The notes under the pieces are model-generated. The model was not told the origin of the DNA and ran no database searches. It saw nothing but the letters and a program-made list of their open reading frames with translations. A stretch of 64,000 nt of DNA. Origin: Agarophyton chilense (lineage: Eukaryota; Rhodophyta; Florideophyceae; Gracilariales; Gracilariaceae). Every line of letters begins with the position of its first letter. Within the stretch, counting starts at the first letter, position 1. The translations under genes were made by a program, and so were the position numbers. Shown piece by piece: positions 24,840 to 37,294 of this stretch. The stretch spans positions 1,674,001 to 1,738,000 of the forward strand of contig JARGXX010000100.1 of assembly GCA_030374765.1 (NCBI GenBank), given 5' to 3'.

Positions 24840-25285
24840 TGTGAAGGAGCAACGATGACGGTTGAGCTCTGTAAACCGCAGGGCCCTGAGGGAACTGACA
24901 GATGCCACGTGGACTGGCCGACCTCAGTTGGACTGATTTAGGTTATCAATTTATTTTAATTAGTGTAATAGATTAGCATTACAGTGCCAGGGAGAACCCA
25001 GTGCCCCGCTTGTACTCTTTACTTGGCTCGAGTGACGCTTCTCCCATAGAGTAAGGTAGGCACCGTTAGAATACTAAATAACCCCCTTTGGTATATTCGT
25101 TTCACCAATTGGTCTCCAAGCAATCGTTTCCGTAGCTCCGACCTGTACGACTACACAGTAAACGCTAGCCCATCGCAGCAAGTACTCTGGGATTAGCGTC
25201 GTCAAGGATTCGAACCTTAGGACCCGCTCTAGCACGCTACCACTGGTCGAGACCCGTACGTTGACCAACCAGTCATTGCGTTACA
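24840..25285 (+). repeat. C2 5' LTR, left copy (446 bp)
   Basis: Opens TGTGAAGGAGC and closes GCGTTACA. It differs at only about one to three sites from its mirror (39,583-40,028). It carries, on the minus strand, a tRNA-like stretch with an exact GGTTCGAATCC B-box at 25,206-25,216. Confidence 0.75.
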
Positions 25286-25288
25286 TTC

Positions 25289-25302
25289 TGGTTTCCCGAC
25301 TT
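25289..25302 (+). other. Primer-binding site of C2, left copy
   Basis: TGGTTTCCCGACTT begins three bases after the LTR. It starts with the TGG expected from a tRNA CCA end and matches 12-13 of 14 bases of the C1 site (TGGTCTCCCGACTT at 53,273-53,286). The primer tRNA was not identified. Confidence 0.6.
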
Positions 25303-28300
25303 AAAATCCTCTACGAATAATTGAACGGGCCACTGCAACGAAAAAACATCCGGATTCTAAACTTTGGATTAACTCCCCAACAGACCAAAATTACAGAAGC
25401 AACCGCCATTATGGACGCAGAAAACACACCCAACCGACCAGAGCATAGGACTCCCGCAGCATTAACAGTTGCCACTGCAACGCCGAGGATGTTGCCTGAA
25501 CCTAAGGTTGATGATGTTAGCGACCGTACGAGCACGAGAAGCAAGCCGCAAGGAGTACTGACTTCTCTGGACGATCCTGAAAGGATTCGCCGAGAACCCA
25601 CGGTAGCAGCGCGTTTAAAAGAACGACTCACCAGGGCCACTTCTAGGCCAGAAACAACACAAGTAGAACCCCGTAAGACCGAAGGAATTAACAAGAACAT
25701 TCCCGGCGGGCTTGCCGACCTTCTTGGGCCCCGTCTCGGTGAGCTCATTCCAGCCCACGTGGATTCAATTGTGGACATGCGACTCTCTACGGCAATCGCT
25801 GACCTTACGGATTACCTCGTTACGTGAATCGTCCCCAAAGCCATGGAGTCTGAGCTATTCATAGACTCCCTCGTTCAGGCAGTTCACGGAGCAGTCACCA
25901 GCCAGTCAGGCAACGTGGTCCTTAGGACCACCCCCCAATTCAACCGTCCGGATTTCATATGGCAACCCCCTACCAAACGCCCAGGAGTGGCAGTATTACC
26001 CGCCCCGCGCCGGGAACACCATCACGAAAACCCAATGTAAGGACAATCTAGGAGCAGAAGAGAGACGACTCCGCGTCTAGATGAGAGACAGATTGCCCTA
26101 CCCAAAGAACAATCTGAGGTACAGCGACCTCAGGGCTCCATCGGATCTGATTGAGATATCGATCCTTTCGGTCTCTATTCCGCTGGAAAGAAAAGAAGTA
26201 ACCGCAGGAAAAAGAAGAACAGAAAGAGTAAAAGAAGAGATCATTTGGTCACGAGTGATTCCGAATCGGCCTCGACTGAAACGACCGACTCGGAGGTGGA
26301 TGAGGCTGCTGTTCGAGGCCTCAAACCACTGACAACAACCAACAAACTTCTCCTTAAGGTTCTAGACTACCGCAATTACCAGATGGCCAACAGGTCCCCG
26401 AAATATTCTGGTTCAGTGGCGCGAAGAGTCGCCAAATGGGCCGGATGGATGCAACGAACCATTACAACGGATTCCTATCCCATTGCAGTCCTTAGGTTTC
26501 TCAGTTTGTTCAATACGGCCTGTGATAAGAACGGTGTCCACGAGGGCGCCGCTCTTTACCTTTTTCAATTCTTCCTTACAGGATAGGGGCGTGACCGAGT
26601 GGTTTCGAGGATATCTGGTACAACTGACCTCGTGAATGCTCAAGACCGTGAGCTCCTGATGTCATATGCACAGGTTGTTCATTACCTCTTGGAAACTTAC
26701 GCTACGAATGACGATATAATGGATGCCCACCAGGAAGTAATATTCTTTAAGCAGAGCTCCAACATGACCGAATCGGCTTGGGCAGACGATCTATGGAAGA
26801 AGGCTTACCAATGTAGAATCGTATTCTCCGAAGAACCGCTTAAACGTCACTTCATCACGGGACTACTCCCTCCCATTCGGACACATGTCCGCAACTACCA
26901 CACGGAAAGCCCCCAATACTACTTTCGAAGGATCGTTACTTATGCTGAAGGTTCTGGCAAAACCTACAGGACTTCCAGGCGAAACGCTGATATATCCAGA
27001 AGACACGCACCTCCATTGCATAAACCCAACCAAGCCCATGTGGTTAGCTACATGGATTCGGACATGGATGCATCACTTTTTTACCCCGATTCGGGAGATG
27101 TCCTCGCTGTCAATTTCAGTGCTCCTCCGTCCGGGCCCCCATCATATACCTCCCAGGGAGCTACAGCGACCACTGGACCACCCACACCCAGGTATTCTCC
27201 CTTTGCGCCCCGCCACGACGTTTTTCTTCCCTCACCAAGGGCTTGCTTTCTCTGCCTTCCCATGGCCCAAATTTATGACTGCACGAGGTATCTTCCTGAG
27301 GACGCACGTCAAAACCTCCCAGCCGTAAGGGAAGAGAATTACCGGATGCGTAGATCCGAAGGAATGTTTAACAGGGCACAGCAACGAACCACAGGGTCCC
27401 CTGGAAGCTCACGCTATGTCACGCCTTCGGATACTATAACCAAAGCCCTACTGTTCCACGCCATCGTAGATCCTAGGGACGACTCTGAAGAGGAATCTAA
27501 TTTTCCGGAAGAAACGGAAACCCCATTGCAAAAACTTTAAAAGGGGCGACGCGAGGTAAATCCTCCCTCTTTAAACCCCTGCCTCAACCAATTGAACGGT
27601 CATGAGCCCAAAAGCTCCTCATCTCCCAATACAAACCACGCACAATAGACCACTCAGGATGAGCTGGAATCAGAACACGGTAACGACCCTGTCTGTATTT
27701 TCAGGAAAGAGAATCACAAAGTTCGAGTAACCATGGGACTTCGTTCCAGAAACTCTCGAGTGACGACAGCTGTATTGGACACAGGCGCTGGTCCCATCTT
27801 GGTCCATCCTAAGCTACTCCCACTGGGTTGGAAAGATTTCGTTCAATCAAGGCAAACCCCCAGGATTACCGATGTATCACGTAGACCAACTGACATTAAA
27901 GGGATAGTACCAGTTTACCTCTAGCTAAGACACTTCAAAGTCCACACGTGGTTCGTTGTTTGTCCTAACTTTGGCTCTGAGGCAATCCTAGGGACCTCCT
28001 TTATCGATCGATACATGAAGGCTATTTATTAATGCCTTAGGAAAGTCGCATTCTACCGCACGCATTCCATCTGCATAACTGGTTCCGCCGCAAGGCCAGA
28101 AACTAACCGCGAACAAGCCGTTTTCTCCGAGAACACGAAGTCCAATAAGGTTCGCCTCTCAAAGGCCATAACGATATCCCCGATGAACCAAATCGCTGTA
28201 TCGGTCCATTCCCCTTCCTCAGGTCTCGTAACGATTCAGAACCATCTGAACACATTCCTGAAGCACCTTACCTTAATGGTCAATGGAGAAATGGACATCC

Positions 28301-29944
28301 ACCCCAACAGGCCCTTCTTGGTCACAATCAGCAACTTCAGAGATAAACCCACACGGTTTTCAAGAGGTGGAGTGATTGTTATCACTCTACCCGCGCTTGT
28401 GGCCATCATGAAGGCCCAAATAGTTAAACTTTCATCGCGAACTTCTGACGAGGACGTTGACTCTTTGGAGCGGACAGGCGATATAGGCACAGAATTCGAA
28501 TCCTAAAGGCCCTAGGTACTTGATTTTCTCAGGGATTACCAGGCCATGCAGTCAGGTAGACTGGAGAGAATCAGAGCCACTACACACCGCATTGACGTTC
28601 AGGACGACGCTAGACCACAGTTACAGCACCCATACCGTACAGGCCTTAAGGGTAGGGAAATTGTCGCCAACCAGATGGACAAGATACACAAATATCAAGT
28701 TATAGAGTCGGTGCCTCCGAACCAATCCGAATCGGTGAGTCCCCTTGTCCTTGTTGCGAAGAAGATGGCTCCTTCAGGTTCTTTTTCAACTACAGGAAGC
28801 TGAACGCAGTAACCAATAGGGACTCATACCCAATACACCGTTCGAATGACTGTCTAGACTCCCTAGGTAAAGCTGTCGTATTTACCACACTGGAGGCTAA
28901 CTCCGGATACTGGCAAATCCCTTTCGCCGAAAATGCGAGAGCGCTGACAACCCTCACCACCGATGATGTTCTGTTCAGGTTTACTCGTAGGCCGTTTGGT
29001 TTAAAGAACGCGCTAGCAACCTTCCAACGGATAATGGATATCATACTGTCCAGAGTCAAAGGGAAGTTCGCCTTGGTCTATTTGGATGACGTCATAATCT
29101 TCTTACGAACCGTAATGGTACACCTTCACCACGTGTGGAAGGTGCTAGCAATCGTACAGGACGCTGGAGTAACACTGAAACCCCGCAAATGCGCCTTTTT
29201 CCAGGCCTCGGTAGACTATCTCAGTCACGTTGTCCTCCAACGAAAGCTAAAGGTAGCCATACTGACCACAAACGCAATTGGCCAGGCTAAGCCTCTTCGG
29301 ACCCACACGGAACTACGATCCTTCGTAGGCTTGTGAAATTTTTACCAACGGTTCATCCAAGGGTTTGCAAAAATCTCGGCCACTCTCAACGCAATTCTGA
29401 AGATTAGAACGTCTTCGGGAAGCCCTTACCGACGACCATTAAGAAGCATTTCAGACGCTAAAGGACAAATTGCTGAACCCACCCATATTGGCTTTACCCA
29501 AACCCAATAGGCCTTTTGTCCTGAACACAGAGGGCTCTGATGTCCAAGTGGGTTGTGCACTGCTACAGGAACAGGAGTCACCGAAGGACTATCGATCTAT
29601 TGGATACTGGAGAAGAACGCTCACCAGCGCGGAGCGGATCTAAAGTACTACCGAAAAGGAATGTCTAGCCATCTTATGGTCCGTATTGTCACTCCGTCCA
29701 TACTACGAGGGAACTAGGTTTCCCATTAAGACAGACCACGATTCACTCCGGTTCTTACTCATTATGACCGATGCATCAAGTCGCCTCGCGCGGTGGCGCC
29801 TCAAGCTGTCAGAATATGACTTCGAGATAACCTATTGGCCAGGCATCAAACTACAGGCAGCACATGCCCTCTCGCAAATAATTACCGACAGAGCGGATGA
29901 AACTCCATTGGACAACCTAATTCCTACCCCCTTTACAGATGATG

Positions 29945-30072
29945 GACCTTAAGGTTCTACGGGCGATTCGGTAAGCATATCAGCTGAAGGAGATCAACGA
30001 GATTTTGCACGTGATTGGGGCTATAAATCCAGCGGATGCAATGACGAAAGTCGTCCAGAGTACATCGCTGTT
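29945..30072 (+). mobile_element. Ty1/copia RNase H tail fragment
   Basis: The plus strand reads an L.AIR.AYQLKEI pattern followed by HVIGAINPADAMTK, the well-known end of the copia RNase H domain (..NPADxLTK). The fragment stops at 30,072 with CTGTT, where the C2 3' LTR begins. The same CTGTT follows the other C2 LTR at 40,029-40,033, and copia-like sequence continues there. C2 therefore inserted near the end of this copia element. Confidence 0.6.
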
Positions 30073-30518
30073 TGTAACGGAATGAGTGGTGAGTCAGCGT
30101 ACGGGTCTCGACCGGTGGTAGCGTGGTAATGCGGGTCCTAAGGTTCAGATCCTTAACGGCGGCACTCCCAGAGTACTTGCTCCAATGTACTGGAAATTAC
30201 TGCGTAGTCCGACGGGTGGGAGCTATGGTAACGATGGCTTGAAGACCAATTGGTGGAACTTATATACCAAAGGGGGTTATTTAGTATGCTAACCGTGCCC
30301 ACCCTACTCTAAGGGAGAAGAGTCACTGGAGCCAAGTAAATGGTACCGGCTCAGCGCTGGAATCTCCCTGGCACTGTAATGCTAATCTATTACACTAATT
30401 AAGATAAATTAATAATCTAAATCAGTCCAGCTGAGGTCGGCCAGACCACGTGGCATCTGTCAGTTTCCTTAGGGCCCGGCCACTTACAGAGCTCAAACTT
30501 TATCGTTGCTTCTTCATA
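30073..30518 (-). repeat. C2 3' LTR (446 bp)
   Basis: Same length and orientation as the 5' LTR. CTGTT lies directly outside at 30,068-30,072. Inside, the coding strand has a purine-rich stretch (AGGAGGGAGCTATA) just before the LTR, which is the expected polypurine tract. The tRNA-like segment is present but decayed in this copy. Confidence 0.8.
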
Positions 30519-30929
30519 TAGCTCCCTCCTAAAGATTCGAGCGTCACGGCACAGTTCAGATGGCCATGTGATTGACAGAGGGGACGCGAGCACTTTGTTG
30601 TTCCCAGTACCGCTGGGCGCCACGGGACGTCGCGTCTTCATCGCCTGCGCAGATGCGGGGATGCGTGAGCTGACCATTGGCGCCGGAGTGGCAATTGTTT
30701 TGCCTAAGGACCGAAACTCCCGCACGCCGTGAGCGCTGGGCACAAATGCATCGCCGGCGCATTCCTCGAGTCGCGTTGCCGAGATAGTCAATCGGCGTCT
30801 TCTCCCCTGACGGTGATTGGGGACTTCCTTAGTCCCCGTTCCTCCTTTGGATAATCTCCGCGCTTCGTTCACCGTGTTTCACGCGTGTCAGTCCGCTTGG
30901 GTCAATTCCGTCACTTCGTCTGCCCATCG

Positions 30930-32650
30930 TGGTACTTTGTCATTGGTCACGCGCGATGCCGAACTCGCCATATAAGCTCGTCCGATATGCTCTTCTCCCT
31001 GCAGACTATGTCGCTTCAGTCGGCTTTCCTATCCGTTTTCCAGCGGACCAGCCTGTGGGCAGCGGCACCATGGCTTCGAACAACCAAGTGGGGAGTTCTT
31101 CGGGTTACCAAGTGGCTTACGCACGTCCCGGGGACCGCAATGAATATACCATTGAACGGAATCCGCAGGCAGTGCGCCATGCCATTCTTCCTTCCAATGT
31201 GGAAGAATACCAAAGCTTCTGTCAAATGTATCTCGACGCCCGAAGGTTTTCCAAGATAACCGATTTCCGGAGGGGCGGCAAGAACGCGCGCAGCGTCTCG
31301 TGGTATAACCAATGGTTGAATTGTCCTGGGGTTCCACGTTCGGCGACGCGCTGTCGCAAACTCATCCAAGCGGACGTGCCGTACGTCCGCTGCGAGGAGC
31401 AAGCCGAACTCAAGTTCAGGGTGGAAACACTCTTTCGTAGCTATACACGGACTTCATCTCGCTTCATGTGAAAGTTCCTTTGGTGGGTCACAAACTCTTG
31501 GCGCTCATGTGCTTTCGACCCCCGTATGACTGCCTGTTCTGGGCGTCCATTATAGTATATTAGAACGAAATGCACGAGCTTGATGGTCGTTCACGTCAAT
31601 TCCTGGAGTTCTTCTTCTGCTAGCACCAGGTGGATTTTCACGACATGAGCCCCGACAAGCGTCGAGCGTTATATCTCTGGTTGCCTCCTGCGGATGAGAA
31701 CCAATGCGTCCTGTACTGGCGTGTCTCGCAACTCCTTTTGGTCCCCACGCCGTCCGTGGTGGCGCACCATTCTTCCAACATAATGGGTGACGACAACGAC
31801 CCAAGGTTTTGGTTGTCCTGGCATGTTTTTTTTGTTGAGTTCGGCGTGGTGTTCCTTATGGCCTTCCTGGATATCGCGAAATACGGCGTCCGTGGGAATG
31901 TCCATACGGAGGATTGGAGAGTATGGTACGACGAGAACATACCCGGTCCTCGAGGTCTTCTAGTCCCGCTCCTGGACATCAACTCCTCTTCCTAAGGAAC
32001 CTGGGCATCCAGAATATCGCCCGTATGACCTAGTTTGACGTCGAGGAGTCCGAGTCCCTTTTGAATCATGTCCTACAGATCGAGTGGGGCAAGAATCCGC
32101 GTTCCTTTGGTATGACCACGATACCAACTCGTTCACGCCGATTCCGCTACACCCGCATGGTCCGGACGACGCTCGTACCTATCCCGCCAAGCCTCTGAGG
32201 AATCAATCATCGGATATCCCGCTTCCCCTCCTCCAGCTCCACCGGGCGCTGCTCCATAGGATGAACTCTCATATGGTCCGACCGTTTCCCAAGTAGACAT
32301 ACCTCCTGGCGAGGTTACTGTCGAAGCCGAAAGTCCTGTAGGTCATGATCTTGCTTGAACGTCCACTGGGGGCATCGACAACGCTCCGTTCTCTCCGTTG
32401 CCACAATTTCCCGCTTTGGTCAGGCCCGCGGCTTCGGATCTCCGTCATGTCTGCTGTACCGTTGGTATTATGGCCTCGATGGACATTGCGACAGTCCTGA
32501 AGGAAGCTTGCTCTTGAGCGCATCGCACGGCGCGCTACGCCACGGTTGTCCAACAAGGTCAGGATCTGAAGACCGCCATGGTCGACATCCTGCAGCAGAA
32601 TGCCCAAGTGATGTCCAAGAGGGTTTCTGCCGACTTGGAGGCCCGGTAGA
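30930..32650 (+). pseudogene. Antisense accessory ORF (aORF) remnant of C2
   Basis: It lies between the C2 chromodomain remnant and 3' LTR, on the strand opposite to C2 pol, as in C1. The longest open part (30,929-31,471) contains W...GVPRSA..C.KLI.ADV, parallel to WRGTPIA..EALCWARPILRAEF in C1. About 31,780-31,930 reads DDNDPRFWLSWHVFFVEF and AFLDIAKYG, parallel to FLNDPQSGWWSVVVSEW and AFILADAYD in C1. Similarity is weaker than between the C0 and C1 copies. Broken in several places. Confidence 0.55.
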
Positions 32651-33169
32651 GTCTAAATTTGAGCGACTGGGAGGATTCCGATGGTGACAATAGTTCTTTT
32701 GGAGTATCTCCGCCGCAGAAGCGTGCTTGGCTCGCTGGGGCCCGTCCTAGTGGTCCACTAGGCTTCAAAGGTGGAATTAGTCCCTGTTTCCTCCTGCAAG
32801 TTCCAATAAGGACGATGTAGTTACTCTTGTGCCGCCCCAGTGAGTCCTGTTAGTGTTTGGAGCGCTTTCGCGAACATTGAGCTCATGGAGAGGGCTGTCA
32901 GGCCTTTATTAGCTACTCAAATAAAGTACTGTTTGTGCTTTCCCAAGGTCGCTTTTATATCACAAACGTTGGTGCCCCGGGACGGCTTCCAACCTTGAAA
33001 GCGTCTCAGATCTTCTTCAGTTGTCGCCGAATGACTGAACTTGTTCCCTGATGGCAAACCGTCGTGTTTCGGCGAACTGTCGTGTCGGGAGACGATTCAA
33101 GAGGCGTTTTGAGATTATTCTAGCCAACAGTTGCCCCCTCGTGAGGGCTTCCGTGCGTGCGGCCGATTC

Positions 33170-34880
33170 TGCGCCATTAGCGGGCGTTAAATTTAGCCGG
33201 AATGGTCTAGGTCTCTTGCAAAGTGTCTTCCTTACGTGTGTAGCCGAACCAACTGACTCGGTAGCACATGGTTCCATCTTCTCCCCGACCAGCAGAGATG
33301 ATGCGCTCAATCACATGTTCCGATTGGTGTTACTTCTCCGGAAGGTGAGTGTGGTCCACAGAGGCGAATCCATCGTAGTCGATTGGAAGATATGGGTCAT
33401 CGTCATTGGAAGTGACCATCTGGGCCGTGGGGCTAGTCGGGTCCGTGGAAACTGCTTTTGGGAATATGGAGACTTGAGCGTCGACCTGTGGTCGTAGTGA
33501 TTCCGTTGGGCCAGGGGGCTGGGACTTCGGTGATGCAGGAGAGCTGGGGGCTCGTGTAACCCGGTCAATAGAGATAGTATCCTGCAGGCCGTCAATTAGT
33601 AGCGTGATGGTGTATTGATTGGCCTCAAGGACGTTTTCTGGTCCCGTAGAGCGGGGTAAGAGCTTGGTCATAGTGTCCTCGAATTCATCAGTATGCTTTG
33701 GTCGCCGGTCCAGGTAAACAAGTTCTCCTTTTTCAAAGGTCAGTGTGTTCCAAACGGCTTTCCTGAAATGGACTTTGTACCGCCGTTGGGCTCTGGTTAG
33801 TGCAGCTCTGGCCGATTGGATAATGCGGTCGATGCGTAGGCGCCAGTAGCGCTTCGCCTGGGTCGGAGTCATCCCTTTGGTTGTGTCCTGGGGTATGGTA
33901 GACTCCTGAAGGTCAACAGCTATCGGCCGCGGCGATCTCGCTAGCGTTATGTCGAAAGACGTTGTCCCCGTGCACCCGTGCACCTGCGTGTTGTAAACAT
34001 AAACCAGTGGCTCAACGTAGTCGTGCCAGTCCAATTGGTGCTCCGATATGTAGTTTACCAATCGGTCTAGAAGGGTGCAGTTGAAGCGTTTGGCTTGGCC
34101 ATTGGCCTGCGGGTGGTACGCCGTGGTAGTAACATGTTTGATTCCTAAGGTAGCACCAATGTGTGAGAAGAATTGGGATACAAACTGGCTGCCGTTATCC
34201 GTAAGGAGATAGAGTGGCATGCCATATGGATGTACCCAGTGGGAAAAGAAGCCCGTGGCGACATCCGTGGCTGTTGTCTTCCCTAGGGATAGGGCTCGTG
34301 TAAGTTTAGTAAACCTATCGGTTATGACCGAAACAAACCGTTTCCCATCGGAAGACTTGTACAAAGGCCCAACTATATCCATTGCAAAAAACTGCATCGG
34401 ACCTGAGGCGGGGAAAAGCTTCATTTTGGTCTGGTGGGTGGCACGAGACCCACGGATTTGGGCGCACTATGTACAGTTCCGTGCGGTGTGCCATAGTTCC
34501 TGCGCCATCAGTGGCCAGTAGAAGAACTTTCTTAGGATTTGGTACATTCGTCGGCCTCCAGGGTGACCAGCCAAGCGAGGGAATTGGGCGAGGTGTAGGA
34601 ATCGTGCCCTAAGTGAACTTGGAATTATCCATTGTAGTGCGCTATCTAGCGGTGAGCGACGACACAGTAGTCCAAATTGGTCATACTCGAATAGGCATCC
34701 AGGGGTTCCTACCAACTGGGCTGATTCCTTGCAGTACTCTTCTTCGACCTGCGCCTGTAGGGGTTCCTCAATAGTTATAGAGAGGAGCTCTTTTTCCTCC
34801 GAGGCTATCGCATTAACCTGAGGTGATGTCGAAATGGGCGGTACTGTCTCCCAGTCCAATAGGTATACTTTGTTCTCCAA
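33170..34880 (-). pseudogene. Integrase and chromodomain-like remnant of C2
   Basis: The minus strand reads an HHCC-type zinc region (AGHPGGRRMYQILRKFFYWP, about 34,560), the integrase core (MDIVGPL, about 34,380; LTDNGSQFVS, about 34,190; TTAYHPQANGQ, about 34,110), a region with GPENV, and at about 33,175-33,300 a CYRVSWFGYT segment of the kind found in chromodomains (YRVKWxGY). This places C2 with chromoviruses. It exists only on the right side; the left copy was truncated before this point. Broken. Confidence 0.65.
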
Positions 34881-34939
34881 TACCTCAGGATCATCCGATC
34901 GGACCTTACCATAAAGTCATTCGTTTCCGTATAACCCTA

Positions 34940-37277
34940 AGCTCCATTATATGTAAAGGTGGTAGGAATTAAGTCGTCCAATGGAGTTTCATCCGCTCTG
35001 TCGGTAATTATTCGCGAGAGGGCATGTGCTGCCTGTAGTTTGATGCCTGGTCAATAGGTTATCTCGAAGTCATATTCTGACAGCTTGAGGCGCCACCGCG
35101 CGAGGCGACTTGATGCATCGGTCATAATGAGTAAGAACCGGAGTGAATCGTGGTCTGTCTTAATGGAAAACCTAGCTCCCTCGTGGTATGGACGGAGTGT
35201 CAATACGGACCATACGATGGCTAGACATTCTTTTTCGGTAGTACTTTAGATCCGCTCCGCGCTGGTGAGCGTTTTGCTCCAGTATCGAATAGGTCGATAG
35301 TCCTTCGGTGACTCCTGTTCCTGTAGCAGTGCACAACCCCCTTGGACATCAGAGCCATTTGTGTCCAGGACAAACGGCCTATTGGGCTTTGGTAAAGCCA
35401 ATGTGGGTGGGTTCAGCAATTTGTCCTTTAGGGTCTGAAATGCTTCTTAATGGTCGTCGGTAAAGGCTTCGAAGTCCGAAGGTGTTCCGTTCTTCAGCAT
35501 TGCGTTGAGAGGGGCCGAGGTTTTCGCAAACCTTTGGACGAAACTTCTGTAAATATTGCACAAGCCCACGAACGATCGTAGTTCCATGTGGCTCCTGGGA
35601 GGTTCGGCCTGGCGGATCGCATTTGTGGTCCGTATGGCTATATTTAGATTTCCTGGGAGGGCGACGTGACTGAGATAGTTCACCGAGGCTTGGAAGAAGG
35701 TGCATTTGGGGAGTTTCAGTCTTATTCCAGCGTCCTGTAGGATTGCTAGCACCTTCTTCACGTGGCGAAGGTGTTCCTCTACTGTCGGTGAGAAGACTAT
35801 GACGTCATCCAAATAGACCAAGACGAACTTCTCCTTGACTGTGGACAATATGATATCCATCACCCGTTGGAAGGTTGTTGGCGTGTTCTTTAAACCAAAG
35901 GGCTGAACAGACCTTCATGGGTGGTGAAGGTTGTCAGCGCTCTCACATTTTCGGCCGAAGGTATTTGCCAATATCCAGAGTTAACGTCCAGTGTGGTAAA
36001 TACGAAAGCTTCGCCTAAGGAGCCAAAAAAATCATCCTTGCGGGGTATCGGGTATGAGTCCCTATTGGATACTGCGTTCAGCTCCTGTAGTCGACACATA
36101 ACCTGACGGAGCCATCTTTCTTCGCCATGAGGACAAGTGGACTCGCCGACTCGGACTGGCTCGGAGGAACCGGCTCTATGGCTTGAGACTCGCGCGTCTT
36201 GTCCATCTGGTCGGCGACAATTACCCTACCCTTAAAGCCGGTACGGTATGGGGGCTGGAACTGTGCTCTAGCGTCGTCCTGAAGGTCAATGCGGTATGTA
36301 TTGGCTCTGAATCTCTCCAGTCTACAGGACCACATGGCCTGGTACTCTCTGAGGAGATCAAGTACCTAAGGCCCTTACGATTTGAATTCTGCGCCTATAT
36401 CGACCGTCCCCTCTCAACATTCGACGTCCTCGTCGGGAGTTTACGTTAAAAATTTATCTGTTTGGGCCTCCAAGATAGCCAAAGGCGCCGGTAGAGTGAT
36501 GCCAATCACTCTACATTTAGATAACCGTACGGGTTTATCTCTGAAGTTGCTGATTGTGACCAAGAAGGGCCTGTTGGGGTGGATGTCCATTACTCCAAAG
36601 GCCGTTAAGGTAAGGTGCTTCAGGTGGTTCTGAATCGTTACGAGACCTGAGGAAGGGGAATGGACCGATACAGCGATTTGTGTCATCGGGGATATCGTTA
36701 TGGCCGTTGAGAGGCGAACCTTATTGGATTTTGTGTTCTCGGAGAAAACGGCTTGTTCGCGCTTGGTTTCTGGCCCTGGGGCGGAACCAGTTATGCAGAT
36801 GGAATGCGTGCGGTAGAATGCGACTTTCCTAAGGCATTAATGAATAGCCTTCATGTATCCATCGATAAAGGAGGTCCCTAGGATTGCCTCAGCGCCAAAG
36901 TTAGGACAAACAACGAACTACGTGTGGACTTTGAAGTGTCCTAGCTAGAGGTAAACTGGTACTATCCCTTTAATGTCAGTTTGTCTACGTGATGCATCGG
37001 TAATCCTGGGGGTTTGCCTTGATTGAACGAAATCTTGCCAACCCAGTGGGAGTAGCTTAGGATGGACCAAGATGGGACCAGCGCCTGTGTCCAATACAGC
37101 TGTCGTCACTCGAGAGTTGCTGGAACGAAGTCCCATGGTTACTCGAACTTTGTGATTGTCTTTCCTGAAAATACAGACAGGGTCGTTACCGTGTTCCGAT
37201 TCCGGCTCATCCTGAGTGGTCCATTGTGCGTGGTTTGTATTGGGAGGTGAGGAGCTTTTTGGCTCATGACCGTTCAA
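34940..37277 (-). pseudogene. Protease, reverse transcriptase and RNase H region of C2 (right copy)
   Basis: On the minus strand: aspartic protease (VLDTGAGP, about 37,100); reverse transcriptase with TLDVNSGYWQIP (about 35,980) and LVYLDDVIVF (about 35,820); then RNase H with LNTNGSDVQGGCALLQ (about 35,350) and DHDSLRFLLIM (about 35,140). The order is standard Ty3/gypsy. Against the left copy, the protease part is about 96% identical and the RT-RNase H part about 80-85%. Broken in several places. Confidence 0.7.
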
Positions 37278-37294
37278 TTGGTTGAGGCAGGGGT

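Larger units (their letters stand above)
13275..28240 (+). repeat. Left arm of a giant inverted repeat (~15 kb, high identity)
   Basis: Every element from 13,275 to about 28,240 recurs in reverse complement at about 36,625-51,592, with paired coordinates summing to about 64,868 throughout. Identity varies: essentially complete over 16,700-17,200, above 99% over 24,830-27,540, and by eye about 94-97% in other samples. Homology continues inward at about 80% to ~29,960 but there it looks like a different copy of the same retroelement family. Paired landmarks: 14,066 with 50,801; 18,270 with 46,598; 24,840 with 40,028; 27,540 with about 37,328. Confidence 0.9.
24840..29960 (+). mobile_element. 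Left copy of chromovirus C2, truncated after RNase H
   Basis: This copy has a 5' LTR (24,840-25,285), a primer-binding site (25,289-25,302), gag (from the ATG at 25,411 to about 27,540), protease (VLDTGAGP at about 27,770), reverse transcriptase (LVYLDDVIIF at about 29,070), and RNase H (about 29,520-29,900). It stops at about 29,960 where it joins a copia fragment, so integrase, antisense ORF and 3' LTR are missing. LTR to gag is more than 99% identical to the right copy; from about 28,240 on, identity drops to about 80-85%. The 3' half therefore looks like it came from a different member of the family. Broken in many places. Confidence 0.8.

Noticed and set aside
25311-25778. 155-codon minus-strand ORF over C2 gag (mirrored at 39,090-39,557)
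   Set aside because: It is the complementary-strand shadow of the gag N-terminal region and shows no independent motif.
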